This document shows positions 13,710-21,616 of a stretch of DNA of 42,744 nucleotides, in pieces. The position numbers and the translations under genes were made by a program. The stretch spans positions 1-42,744 of the forward strand of contig CAMPKW010000003.1 of NCBI GenBank assembly GCA_946887425.1, given 5' to 3'. Source of the DNA: an uncultured Candidatus Saccharibacteria bacterium (GTDB lineage: Bacteria > Patescibacteria > Saccharimonadia > Saccharimonadales > UBA6022). Within the stretch, counting starts at the first letter, position 1; every line of letters begins with the position of its first letter. The notes beneath the pieces are model-generated. The model worked only from the letters and a program-made list of their open reading frames with translations, did no database searches and was not told the origin of the DNA.

Positions 13710-14126
13710 ATGTTTCAACTAGATGATAAATTTTTAGCAGATATTGGGCTTAATGAGCTTCCAGCTGAGCAGAAACAAGCGTTTTTGCAACACATCTACG
13801 AGGAGCTTGAGCTACGGGTTGGCACAAAGCTTTCTGAGGGTCTCAGTGATGAGCAGCTTGAAGAATTTGAGGCAATTATCGATAGAAAAGATGATGCTAT
13901 TGTGGCTTGGCTAAATCAGCATGCGCCGAATTATCACACAGATGAGGTATTCACTCGTTTGCAACAAGCGACGCAGGCCGACCCGAACGACCCTGCCTTG
14001 CGTGCTGAATATACAGCAACTAAGTGGTTGGAGGTGAATCGTCCTGATTATCGACAAGTAGTCGCGCAGGTGCTTGACGAGCTTAAGAAAGAGATCGTCG
14101 GCAACCGCGATAAGATTTTAAACTAG
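13710..14126 (+). CDS. small acidic protein, DUF5663-like (paralogue of 8342-8650)
   Basis: A 138-residue acidic, helical protein. The first 75 residues align in pattern with the protein at 8342-8650 (ADIGLNELPAEQK, HIYEELELRVGTKL, GLSDEQLEEFEAI, VAWLNQHAPN). The remaining part (AEYTATKWLEVNRPDYRQVV) looks like a second, partial copy: WLEVNRPDYRQVVAQVLDEL resembles the end of the first protein (TTNVPDLHEIIKDEID). Function unknown; the family name DUF5663 is from memory. The gene has its own -10 box and follows the LysM gene. Its TAG stop interlocks with the stop of convergent fmt. Confidence 0.72.
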   Translation: MFQLDDKFLADIGLNELPAEQKQAFLQHIYEELELRVGTKLSEGLSDEQLEEFEAIIDRKDDAIVAWLNQHAPNYHTDEVFTRLQQATQADPNDPALRAEYTATKWLEVNRPDYRQVVAQVLDELKKEIVGNRDKILN

Positions 14127-15001
14127 GCGGGATAGCCGCGAAGAAAGGCTGCGCTGTCCATTGTGCGGCCGCTCGGAGCAATAAGCTCGTCGATTGAAAG
14201 AAATGCACCATCTTGGCAGAGAATGTCGAGGGGTGTATTTTTTTCATATGAGACATGTGCCTTGGTGATGATCACGGGAATATTATGGATATTAATTTTT
14301 GTTTTTGGAAAACCGATGTGTGCACGCACGAGACGTTCGGCAGCTTGGGCCGAGAGGGTGTCTGGCACGAGTGTCGCATCTTGTTTTTGGAGCAACTCGC
14401 AGTAGATAGCGCGTGATTCGTCTTGGTCGATCGGTTGCAATGACCCATCTATGATTTGAGGCAATGTCTCGATGAGAAGGTCGGTGCCAATAGTTGCAAG
14501 CGTATGATAAAGTTCGGGTCGTGTTTCGGCGCCAGAGAGTGGGTATTCTTTTGCTGCGTAGACTGGGCCGGCATCCATTTTTGCCGATAGCTGCATGATT
14601 GAAACACCGGTTGTGCTATCGCCGTGTTTAATTGCGGATTCGATCGGCGACGGTCCGCGGTAAAGCGGCAGAAGTGACGGATGGAGGTTGATAATACCAG
14701 GATCAAATAGGTCGATGATTGATTGTGGAATAATTTTTCCGTAACTCACGAGTACACCAATAGGATGGTCGAGCGCCTGGATATGCGCGGTGAGGTCACT
14801 GAGTTTCTGGGGCTGCAAAACGGGAATATTGTGACGCTCGGCAACGACCTTGACGCTTGGCGGTACGAGCTGTTGGCCGCGACCTTTGCGACTGTCGGGC
14901 TTAGTAACGACGGCCGCAATAGTGTAGCCAGCTTCAATCAGGCCAGTAAGAGCGGTGAGGCTAAATTCCTCAGTCCCAAAGAATACGAGAGTCTTTGACA
15001 T
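14123..15001 (-). CDS. fmt: methionyl-tRNA formyltransferase
   Basis: A 292-residue enzyme when started at the ATG at 15001 (MSKTLVFFGTEEFS), where homology begins; Met codons at 15007 and 15010 are alternatives, and the longer frame to 15169 lies inside def. It transfers a formyl group from 10-formyl-tetrahydrofolate to Met-tRNAi. Seen are the N-terminal GTEEFS nucleotide-like fold, the KGRGQQL loop, and the catalytic/folate region INLHPSLLPLYRG. The start overlaps the def 3' end by about 32 bp, giving translational coupling: fMet is added by Fmt and the formyl group removed by Def. Third in the priA-def-fmt array. Confidence 0.94.
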   Translation of the reverse strand: MSKTLVFFGTEEFSLTALTGLIEAGYTIAAVVTKPDSRKGRGQQLVPPSVKVVAERHNIPVLQPQKLSDLTAHIQALDHPIGVLVSYGKIIPQSIIDLFDPGIINLHPSLLPLYRGPSPIESAIKHGDSTTGVSIMQLSAKMDAGPVYAAKEYPLSGAETRPELYHTLATIGTDLLIETLPQIIDGSLQPIDQDESRAIYCELLQKQDATLVPDTLSAQAAERLVRAHIGFPKTKINIHNIPVIITKAHVSYEKNTPLDILCQDGAFLSIDELIAPSGRTMDSAAFLRGYPA

Positions 15002-15545
15002 GTTCATCATAATCAAGTGGTTGCAACTCGCCTTTCTCGTCGAGGGTATAAAATGCTTCGGAGTTGTCGCGGATGTGATCGATAAAAACAATGCCATTGG
15101 TATGGTCGACTTCGTGCTGGATGACGCGGGCCAAGAATCCTTCGGCGCGCAGACGCACTTCGTTGCCATCTACATCAAGAGCTTTGACGCGGATCTTTGT
15201 ATAGCGAGGCACCTTGCCGTAGACGTGACTAACGCTTAGGCAACCTTCGTAATCGTATTCTACTTCACCTTCGTATTTTACAATTTCGGGATTAATAAGC
15301 GCGGTAAAATCGCGGCATGATTTATCGTCAAAGTCGCTACGGACAATGACGGCACGTTCAAGCCGATCGATTTGAACGGCGGCGAGCGCAGCGCTAATTT
15401 CGTGAGGGCGAGAATCTTCCCAGTCGAGAGCGGCTGATGTCATGTCGTCGATTAGCTTAATGGTGTCATCGGTTACGACATGGACTTTGGTTGATTTAGT
15501 ACGCAGATGGGCGTTCGGCAGGGTAATAATGGCTTCTTTTTTCAT
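14970..15545 (-). CDS. def: peptide deformylase
   Basis: A 191-residue metallo-hydrolase that removes the N-formyl group from nascent proteins. Motif 1 is ALAAVQ (54-58 region, the usual form being GLAAxQ). Motif 2 is EGCLS (100-104), whose cysteine binds the metal. Motif 3 is HEVDH (144-148), giving two histidine ligands and the catalytic glutamate. TATACT lies 7 nt upstream of the ATG, so the gene may start its own leaderless transcript within the 20-bp gap to priA. Its end overlaps fmt. Confidence 0.95.
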   Translation of the reverse strand: MKKEAIITLPNAHLRTKSTKVHVVTDDTIKLIDDMTSAALDWEDSRPHEISAALAAVQIDRLERAVIVRSDFDDKSCRDFTALINPEIVKYEGEVEYDYEGCLSVSHVYGKVPRYTKIRVKALDVDGNEVRLRAEGFLARVIQHEVDHTNGIVFIDHIRDNSEAFYTLDEKGELQPLDYDEHVKDSRILWD

Positions 15546-15552
15546 TTCCCCT

Positions 15553-15558
15553 AGTATA
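15553..15558 (-). promoter_or_regulatory. -10 box of def
   Basis: On the minus strand TATACT, 7 nt before the def start at 15545. It lies between the priA stop and def, so def-fmt can be transcribed independently of priA. Confidence 0.55.
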
Positions 15559-15565
15559 ACAGATG

Positions 15566-17506
15566 TCAGAGCAGGCTGGTAGGGTCGAGTTCGGACTGCC
15601 AGTGGGTGGGTGGTACGTGTGTCAGCGCATCGATGAGGAGTTGGCGCTTTGGAGACTTGAGTGTTAATTGCCAGCGGTATGTGTCGTGCTGGCGTTCGTA
15701 AAACGACGGTGTCGGGCCAAGGATTTGCACGTCGGTATGAACTTTTTGACGTAATTCGCGGGCGATAGTCTGAGCATTTTTAATTGCGGCAGCTTCGGTC
15801 TTGTAGATACAGGTTAATTTTAGAAGATGGACAAATGGAGGGAAGTGGCTGCGCTGTCGTTCGGCAATTGTTGCATTGTAGAAATGTTCGTAATCTTGTG
15901 CCAATCCATCGACTACCGCTGGGTGCGTCGGTTGATAGCTTTGAACAACGACATTGGTAGGGTGGTGGGATCGTCCAACGCGGCCGATAACCTGAGCGAG
16001 TAATTGGAATGTTCGTTCACTTGATCCGAAGTCCGGTAGACTTAGGCCCGCATCAGCTTGGACCACACCGACGGTGCGTAGTTTTGGCAAATCAAGCCCT
16101 TTGGCGATCACCTGGGTGCCGATGATGATGTCGATCGTGCCGTCGTAGAGCTCACTATATTTTTGCTCAACTGACTCCCCCGACTCGCTGTCACCGTCAA
16201 AGCGCATAATTACTTTATCCGGAAATAGTTTTCGCAGCTCAGATTCAATGAGCTTTGTGCCGATGCCTTTATGGATGATATTGGCATGATGGCACTCGGG
16301 GCAGCTAGTTGGAACTTTGTCGGTGTAGCCGCAAATATGACAGCGGAGGTGGTGTTTGTCGGCGTGTAAGGTAAGAGGAACGAAGCAGCGAGGGCAGCCA
16401 GCTGACCAGCCGCAATTTTCACAAAGTGTCGTGCTGGCGCTACCGCGGCGGTTGTGGAAGATGAGGGCTTGATTGCTGCTTGCAAACGTTTCTTCTAATT
16501 GAGAGAGTAACGTATCCGACAAAAAGCGGTGGCGTTTGAATGATTGTCGCTTTGTCATGTCGACTAGCTGGATGGTCGGCGCGACAGCGCCGTCCTTGGC
16601 GCGCTCCTGCATGCGAATGACGGGGCGACCTGATTGAGTCGCGAGGTAGTGGTCAGCGATAGTTGGAGTGGCGCTGCCGAGAATAAGCTTCGCGTTATGG
16701 TAGCGGGCAAGCATACTGGCGGCACGTAGTGCTGAATAGCGCGGCGCTTGTTCTTGTTTAAAGCTTGGCTCATGGGCTTCGTCAATAACAATCAGGCCAA
16801 TAGTAGCGAGCGGCAAAAAGAGAGCGGAGCGTGGGCCAATGACCACGCGGGGTGATGAGCTTGCCAGCGCTTCGCGCCATGCTTGATGTCTTTCAGCTTC
16901 GGTTTGCCGTGAATGAGCGAGAGTGATGTCATCGAAATGGTGTGAAAATTCATCAACAAGCTGTGAGGTGAGGGCGATCTCGGGCACCAATACGACAACA
17001 GACTCACCGCGTGCAATAGCTCGTTTTGCCAGTTCGATGTAGACATGTGTCTTCCCTGATCCGGTAACGCCATGTAAAAGTGCTGATCCTGGGGTCATGT
17101 GTTCGATAGTATCAAGAGCGTGAAGCTGTTCTTTCGTGAACACAATATTTGTTCGATCGCGTAGGTTTTCTCGAGGTGAAGCAAGTCGAGTTCGCCGCGT
17201 TTTTTGTAAGCCTCTCGGTAGTATCGTTTGCAGGACGGTCGCAAGATGAGTGGCGTAGTATTTACTTAACCAGTCGGCTAGCTGCACGAGAGGTTCGGGT
17301 AGGGCGGTGGGTTCAATTACTGAAGTAATTGGTTTTGTCTCGTAATTTGGCTTGGCTACTTTGCGAAATACGATGCCAATAAGGCTTTTTTTGCCGACTT
17401 CGATATTTACAATTTGTCCAATTTGCAGAGGTTCGGCCGAGCTATAGGTAAAGGACGCGCTGTTCGCGCGAACAATTTGATTGGGAGCCACCTCATAGTA
17501 GTACAT
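15566..17506 (-). CDS. priA: primosomal protein N' (replication restart helicase PriA)
   Basis: A 646-residue superfamily 2 helicase that reloads the replication machinery at stalled forks. The N-terminal DNA-binding domain occupies about 1-110. Helicase motifs follow: Walker A GVTGSGKT at 146-153 and DEAH at 242-245. The zinc-binding module has CENCGWSAGCPRC and CHICGY...CPEC, eight cysteines in the usual spacing. The C-terminal helicase half has IGTQVIAKGLD and VIGRVGR. Length is a little below E. coli PriA (732). On the minus strand TATACT lies 7 nt before the ATG. The gene diverges from the phosphoribosyltransferase gene with only 41 bp between starts. Confidence 0.95.
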   Translation of the reverse strand: MYYYEVAPNQIVRANSASFTYSSAEPLQIGQIVNIEVGKKSLIGIVFRKVAKPNYETKPITSVIEPTALPEPLVQLADWLSKYYATHLATVLQTILPRGLQKTRRTRLASPRENLRDRTNIVFTKEQLHALDTIEHMTPGSALLHGVTGSGKTHVYIELAKRAIARGESVVVLVPEIALTSQLVDEFSHHFDDITLAHSRQTEAERHQAWREALASSSPRVVIGPRSALFLPLATIGLIVIDEAHEPSFKQEQAPRYSALRAASMLARYHNAKLILGSATPTIADHYLATQSGRPVIRMQERAKDGAVAPTIQLVDMTKRQSFKRHRFLSDTLLSQLEETFASSNQALIFHNRRGSASTTLCENCGWSAGCPRCFVPLTLHADKHHLRCHICGYTDKVPTSCPECHHANIIHKGIGTKLIESELRKLFPDKVIMRFDGDSESGESVEQKYSELYDGTIDIIIGTQVIAKGLDLPKLRTVGVVQADAGLSLPDFGSSERTFQLLAQVIGRVGRSHHPTNVVVQSYQPTHPAVVDGLAQDYEHFYNATIAERQRSHFPPFVHLLKLTCIYKTEAAAIKNAQTIARELRQKVHTDVQILGPTPSFYERQHDTYRWQLTLKSPKRQLLIDALTHVPPTHWQSELDPTSLL

Positions 17507-17513
17507 ATGTCTT

Positions 17514-17540
17514 AGTATACTGCGTACAACCTGCTAAACT
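17514..17540. promoter_or_regulatory. compact divergent leaderless promoters (priA / phosphoribosyltransferase)
   Basis: The 41-bp gap holds TATACT on the minus strand (17519-17514), 7 nt before priA, and TAAACT on the plus strand (17535-17540), 7 nt before the ATG at 17548. The -35 region of each promoter must overlap the -10 region or gene start of the other. Confidence 0.6.
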
Positions 17541-17547
17541 AAAACAT

Positions 17548-18204
17548 ATGTATTTTGAAAGTCGCGCCCAAGCAGGGCAGATATTGGCTGCGGAGCTTGT
17601 GTCGCAGTATCGCTACGAGAACTGTGCAGTCGTTGCACTTAGTGATGGTGCTGTTCAGGTCGGCGAGCAGATTGCTGAGGCGCTTCACTGTATTCTTACA
17701 ATGTTACTGATCGAGGATATTCAAATTCCCGGCGAGGGGTTAAGCTTTGGTGGTGTATCGCAGAGTGGTGGATTTACATACAACGGCATGTTTAGTGCCG
17801 GTGAGGTGGAGGAGTATACCAGTGAGTTTCATGGCTACCTGGAGGAGCAAAAGCGTGAAGCATTTCAGCGGATCAACCGATTGCTGGGCGACGGGGGAGT
17901 AATCGACAGCGACATGCTTCGAGACCACGTGGTTATCTTGGTAGCTGATGGTATTGATAATGGGGCGGCGATTGATGTGGCGCTTGATTTCCTGAAGCCT
18001 ATTCGCATTCAAAAACTTATCGTTGTGACGCCTGTTGCGACAATTCCAGCGGTTGATAAGTTGCATATGGCGGCTGATGAACTTCATATTCTTGATGTAA
18101 AGGAAAACTTCATGGGCACAGACCATTATTATGAGCAAAACGACATTCCATCTCACGAGGATACTATCGCGAAGATTAACCAGATTGTGCTTAATTGGCG
18201 TTGA
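17548..18204 (+). CDS. phosphoribosyltransferase-domain protein
   Basis: A 218-residue protein with the type I phosphoribosyltransferase fold. The PRPP-binding motif is VVILVADGIDNGAA (about 128-141), in which the two usual acidic residues appear as A-D. The N-terminal region (YENCAVVALSDGAVQVGEQIA) matches the strand-helix that carries the substrate loop. Proteins of this group include ComF-like and uncharacterised PRTases acting on nucleobases; the substrate here is not known. The unusual ADG in place of the DDG of most family members makes activity less certain. TGA is used as stop. It may be transcribed without a leader. Confidence 0.78.
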   Translation: MYFESRAQAGQILAAELVSQYRYENCAVVALSDGAVQVGEQIAEALHCILTMLLIEDIQIPGEGLSFGGVSQSGGFTYNGMFSAGEVEEYTSEFHGYLEEQKREAFQRINRLLGDGGVIDSDMLRDHVVILVADGIDNGAAIDVALDFLKPIRIQKLIVVTPVATIPAVDKLHMAADELHILDVKENFMGTDHYYEQNDIPSHEDTIAKINQIVLNWR

Positions 18205-18269
18205 AACTAACGCCCAAAAAGTGTAGAATAGATAACAACAGAAGAGACAGTGTGTAAACAAGGGAATTT

Positions 18270-18569
18270 ATGTTAGACGTTTTTATTACCTCTCGGGTGC
18301 GAAGAAAAATTGTGGTGGTGTATGCCAAATATCCTGATTTTCATACGCACGTACGAGGACTTGCAAAGCTTATAAAGGAAGATCCGGGCAACATCCAGCG
18401 CGAGCTAAAGCGACTTGAGAAGGTCGGATTTCTTACTAGTGAGAAGCAAGGTAATACAAAAATCTATTCAACCAACAAGCAATTCCCAATCTTTAAGGAA
18501 CTTCAGAGTATTGTGATCAAATCGCAGCAACAAGCTGGCCGCCCAAAGCGCCCGACTACTGATTTATAG
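18270..18569 (+). CDS. winged-helix (ArsR-like) DNA-binding protein
   Basis: A 99-residue protein. Residues about 18-75 form a winged helix: a helix, then KLIKEDPGNIQRELKRLEKVGFL as the recognition helix pair, and a wing of KQGNTKIYSTN. The pattern is that of ArsR/MarR-type regulators with a short basic C-terminus (RPKRPTTD). No metal-binding cysteines are present. The gene ends directly at the recJ start (TAG then ATG with no gap), so the two are translated together. A regulatory role toward recJ or a nearby gene is possible but not shown. AAGGGA lies before the ATG. Confidence 0.75.
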   Translation: MLDVFITSRVRRKIVVVYAKYPDFHTHVRGLAKLIKEDPGNIQRELKRLEKVGFLTSEKQGNTKIYSTNKQFPIFKELQSIVIKSQQQAGRPKRPTTDL

Positions 18570-20195
18570 ATGGATTTATTCAATGAAATTCTAAAGGCTC
18601 GCGGACTTCATGGGGAGGTTCGAGAGCTTTTTTTGTCACCGAGCTACGAGGCAAAGCATGATCCCTTTTTGCTCCCTGACATGGACAAGGCGGTTGAGCG
18701 AATCGTGGAGGCGCGTGCAAAACAAGAAAAAATAACGGTTTATGGCGACTATGATATCGACGGCCTCACCGCTACAACTGTATTGCTTGATGCGTTCGAG
18801 AGTTTTGGCTTTGCTCACATAGACGCGTTTATCCCTAATCGATTTGTTGAAGGCTATGGCCTGACTATTGATGCGGTTGAGAAAATTGCCGCTACTGGCG
18901 CGCAGCTTATTGTGACGGTCGATTGTGGTAGCTTAAGTGAAAAAGAGATCATTCGGGCTAACGAACTAGGTATCGACGTGATTGTGACCGACCATCATAA
19001 CGTGGCGCCGGTTCAGCCCCCGGCTATTGCGGTGATTAATCCCAAGCGACCCGACCATGACTATCCATTCATTGATCTTGCGGGAGTGGGTGTGGCATTC
19101 AAGCTTGTTCAGGCGCTGCAAACTCGACTTGAAGGTTTGGAAATTGGCCAGGAAAAATGGCTACTCGACCTCGTAGCCCTCGGTACAGTGTGCGACGTGG
19201 TGACGCTGGTGGACGAGAATCGTGCCAATGTATATTGGGGACTGAAGGTCCTAGCTAAGACTCGTCGCCCGGGTCTAAAAGCACTCATGGCAGTGGCTGG
19301 CGTTGAGCCAGAAAAGGTAAATGCCCGTAGTCTTGGCTTTGGGCTGGGGCCGCGCATGAATGCCGCCGGCCGACTTGAGACAGCTCAGTATGCACTCGAT
19401 ATGCTACGAGCAACCGATCCGATGGTGGCGCTTGAAAAAGCTCAACAGCTTGATGCGTTAAATGTTGCGCGCCGGGCCGATCAAGATAAAATTTTTAAAG
19501 CTGCCATTCTGCAGGCTGAACAATACAAAAACGATAATGTGCTTGTAGTGAGCGCCCCAGGGTGGAATCACGGTATTATCGGTATTGTGGCCGCTAAGCT
19601 ACTTGAGCGATACAAAAAACCAACGTATGTCCTGGAGGAAATGGGCGAGGAGTCTAAAGGCTCGGCCCGTAGTTATGGCGACTTCAGCGCAGCCGATGCG
19701 ATTCGAGCGAGTGACGATATTATTACAAAAGGTGGTGGACATAAGCTAGCGGCGGGCGTAACATTGCCGACGGAAAATATTCCTGCATTTAGGAAGCGAG
19801 TGAATGAGTTCTATCGTTCAAAAGATTTATTCAATCAGGCGGCCTTATTGTTGCCAAAAGCTGATGTGACAACTGATTTTGCGAGTGTTACTGAAGAGCT
19901 TATCAGCTTGCTCGACACCCTCGAGCCGTTTGGTAATGGCAACCCGCAACCGATCTTAAAGAGTGAGCATGTACTTGTCACTGGCCTTCGCCGCATGGGC
20001 GCCGACGCTCAGCATGTCAAACTGGAACTGCAAGACGGTGCAAGCCAAAAGCTGCAGATGCTCGCATTTAACGCGCCGGCAAGTTTTTTTGTCGAGCCAG
20101 GTGAGTACGTGACGGTGTGGTACCAACCCGATGTTAATGAGTGGATGGGGCGACGAACTATTGAAGGGCGATTACTGCACCTAGAGGCTAGCTAG
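18570..20195 (+). CDS. recJ: single-stranded-DNA-specific exonuclease RecJ
   Basis: A 541-residue DHH-family 5'-3' exonuclease used in recombination and mismatch repair. Seen are YGDYDIDG (about 57-64) with the metal-binding aspartates, VDCGS, the hallmark TDHH (about 139-142), a conserved GAGVAFK-type motif (LAGVGVAFK) and GLGPRMNAAGR before the second domain. The C-terminal half has the DHHA1 signature with GGGHKLAAG and the OB-fold ending. Length fits the family (about 550-580). It starts immediately after the winged-helix gene stop. Confidence 0.95.
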   Translation: MDLFNEILKARGLHGEVRELFLSPSYEAKHDPFLLPDMDKAVERIVEARAKQEKITVYGDYDIDGLTATTVLLDAFESFGFAHIDAFIPNRFVEGYGLTIDAVEKIAATGAQLIVTVDCGSLSEKEIIRANELGIDVIVTDHHNVAPVQPPAIAVINPKRPDHDYPFIDLAGVGVAFKLVQALQTRLEGLEIGQEKWLLDLVALGTVCDVVTLVDENRANVYWGLKVLAKTRRPGLKALMAVAGVEPEKVNARSLGFGLGPRMNAAGRLETAQYALDMLRATDPMVALEKAQQLDALNVARRADQDKIFKAAILQAEQYKNDNVLVVSAPGWNHGIIGIVAAKLLERYKKPTYVLEEMGEESKGSARSYGDFSAADAIRASDDIITKGGGHKLAAGVTLPTENIPAFRKRVNEFYRSKDLFNQAALLLPKADVTTDFASVTEELISLLDTLEPFGNGNPQPILKSEHVLVTGLRRMGADAQHVKLELQDGASQKLQMLAFNAPASFFVEPGEYVTVWYQPDVNEWMGRRTIEGRLLHLEAS

Positions 20196-20236
20196 CTTGT
20201 TATGTCCATTAAGCTCATGGTATAAATAGGGGTGAT

Positions 20237-20803
20237 ATGAATAGGTGGGCGAAGCAGCAAGGATTTACGATCGTCGAACTCTTGATCGTGATTGTTATCA
20301 TTGGTATTCTTGCGGCTATTACGACAGTTGCTTACAACGGAATTCAGGGCAGGGCAAACAATTCAGCGCGGATCACCGCGGCCAAGCAGACGCTTGGCAT
20401 GATTTTGGCGTACAAGGCGACATACGGGTCGTATCCTACAACGTCAGCCAGATGTCTAACAATTGACAACATGTGTACGAATTACAATGGCACGACACTA
20501 ACGTCGGATAATGCTGCAATTGTGACTGAGCTGCAAAAGGTTGGATCGGTCGTAGGCAGCGTGCCAAAAACGGGGACATTTTATGGTCTTTATTATGATT
20601 ACTATTTGCCCAGAACATATAATGGCGATAAGATCCCTCTGTTAATGATGTATTGGCTCGAGGGTGATAATCAGCAGTGTCAATTGAGTAATACGGTCGT
20701 CGGACTGCCTGCGACACCTGAAGAGCCGAATAGGTTCGGTACTTCGACGACAGGATATACGTCGACGGGTGGTGGCAGGACATCATGCTGGGTTAGTATA
20801 TAA
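20237..20803 (+). CDS. type IV pilin-like protein (pilin 1)
   Basis: A 188-residue prepilin. A 9-residue leader (MNRWAKQQG) is followed by FTIVELLIVIVIIGILAAI, the class III signal cut by prepilin peptidase before Phe. Glu5 is present, as needed for filament assembly. The mature part is a helix then a globular domain with cysteines near 72, 77, 156 and the C-terminus (CLTIDNMC, QQC, SC), likely disulfide-bonded. TATAAA begins 16 nt before the ATG. The next gene is a second pilin, and the first 62 nt of the mature coding region are almost identical in both. Confidence 0.9.
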   Translation: MNRWAKQQGFTIVELLIVIVIIGILAAITTVAYNGIQGRANNSARITAAKQTLGMILAYKATYGSYPTTSARCLTIDNMCTNYNGTTLTSDNAAIVTELQKVGSVVGSVPKTGTFYGLYYDYYLPRTYNGDKIPLLMMYWLEGDNQQCQLSNTVVGLPATPEEPNRFGTSTTGYTSTGGGRTSCWVSI

Positions 20804-20816
20804 AAATTGAGAGCTT

Positions 20817-21350
20817 ATGAGGGTGTATACGAGAATGAAAAACAAGCAATTTGGATTTACGATCGTCGAACTCTTGATCGTGATTGTTATCATTGGCATT
20901 CTTGCGGCTATTACAGTGGTTGCATATAACGGTATTCAGAATCGGGCAAATAATACCAAGACACAGCAAGCGGTAGCTGCGTATGCTAAAGCGATGACTT
21001 TATACGGCCAAGACAAGGGCTCGTATCCTGACCCGGCCTACTATACGTGTCTTGGGCAAGAATATATTGAATCGGCAAAATGCGACTCTGCGGCCAATCT
21101 TACCAATACGACTACGCTCATGACTGCCCTGCGACCATACATGAGTAATTCTGCGCCGAATCCTGCCATGACGGATGTAAATGGCCGGCGAGGAGCGTTC
21201 TATCACTCCAATGCAACGACGTATTACATTTTCTTTATGCAAGCAGGAACGAATACTTGTCCGGCAATTGGCGGCACGACACGCGAGCTAGGTGACACGG
21301 TGGTGGCAGGTGGTGTCTGGTGCAGGGCGTCGCTTCCGGCACTCGTATAG
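20817..21350 (+). CDS. type IV pilin-like protein (pilin 2)
   Basis: A 177-residue prepilin from the ATG at 20817; an internal ATG at 20835 would give a shorter, more typical 7-residue leader (MKNKQFG) and may be the real start. FTIVELLIVIVIIGILAAI follows the cleavage site, with Glu5 present. The head domain has cysteines (CLGQE, AKC, NTC, WCR) that differ in spacing from pilin 1. It starts 13 bp after pilin 1, so the two form one transcript. The head domain has diverged while the N-terminal DNA is nearly identical, suggesting gene conversion or recent domain swapping. Confidence 0.88.
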   Translation: MRVYTRMKNKQFGFTIVELLIVIVIIGILAAITVVAYNGIQNRANNTKTQQAVAAYAKAMTLYGQDKGSYPDPAYYTCLGQEYIESAKCDSAANLTNTTTLMTALRPYMSNSAPNPAMTDVNGRRGAFYHSNATTYYIFFMQAGTNTCPAIGGTTRELGDTVVAGGVWCRASLPALV

Positions 21351-21397
21351 TCTAACCAGTTGCATAACGACTACATCTCTGTTACAATAATGTCCAT

Positions 21398-21613
21398 ATG
21401 GTACAAGTAACACGTAAAGATGAACGCGAAGCGAACGAAAATATTATTCGTCGTTTCAACCGCAAAGTTTTGCAGAGTGGTGTACTCGCAGAAGCTAAGG
21501 CTTCTATGCGTTTCGCCAAGCCACTTAGCAAGCCAGAGCGCCGCACAAAAGCGATTATTCGCAAGCAGCGCAAGGCAGTGAAGACAGCAAACGCACGTTT
21601 GGGAATTCGCTAA
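21398..21613 (+). CDS. rpsU: 30S ribosomal protein S21
   Basis: A 71-residue, very basic protein. VQVTRKDEREANENIIRRFNRKVLQSGVLAE matches the S21 N-terminal helix, followed by RRTKAIIRKQRKA. S21 sits at the anti-Shine-Dalgarno region of the 30S subunit and influences initiation. TACAAT (21383-21388) lies 9 nt before the ATG, so the transcript may be leaderless. yeqY-type gene follows after 3 nt, the conserved rpsU-yqeY pair. Confidence 0.93.
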   Translation: MVQVTRKDEREANENIIRRFNRKVLQSGVLAEAKASMRFAKPLSKPERRTKAIIRKQRKAVKTANARLGIR

Positions 21614-21616
21614 TCT

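Noticed and set aside
18200..18206. Possible UGA recoding as glycine (genetic code 25)
   Set aside because: UGA ends several genes at their natural family length, so it is an ordinary stop.
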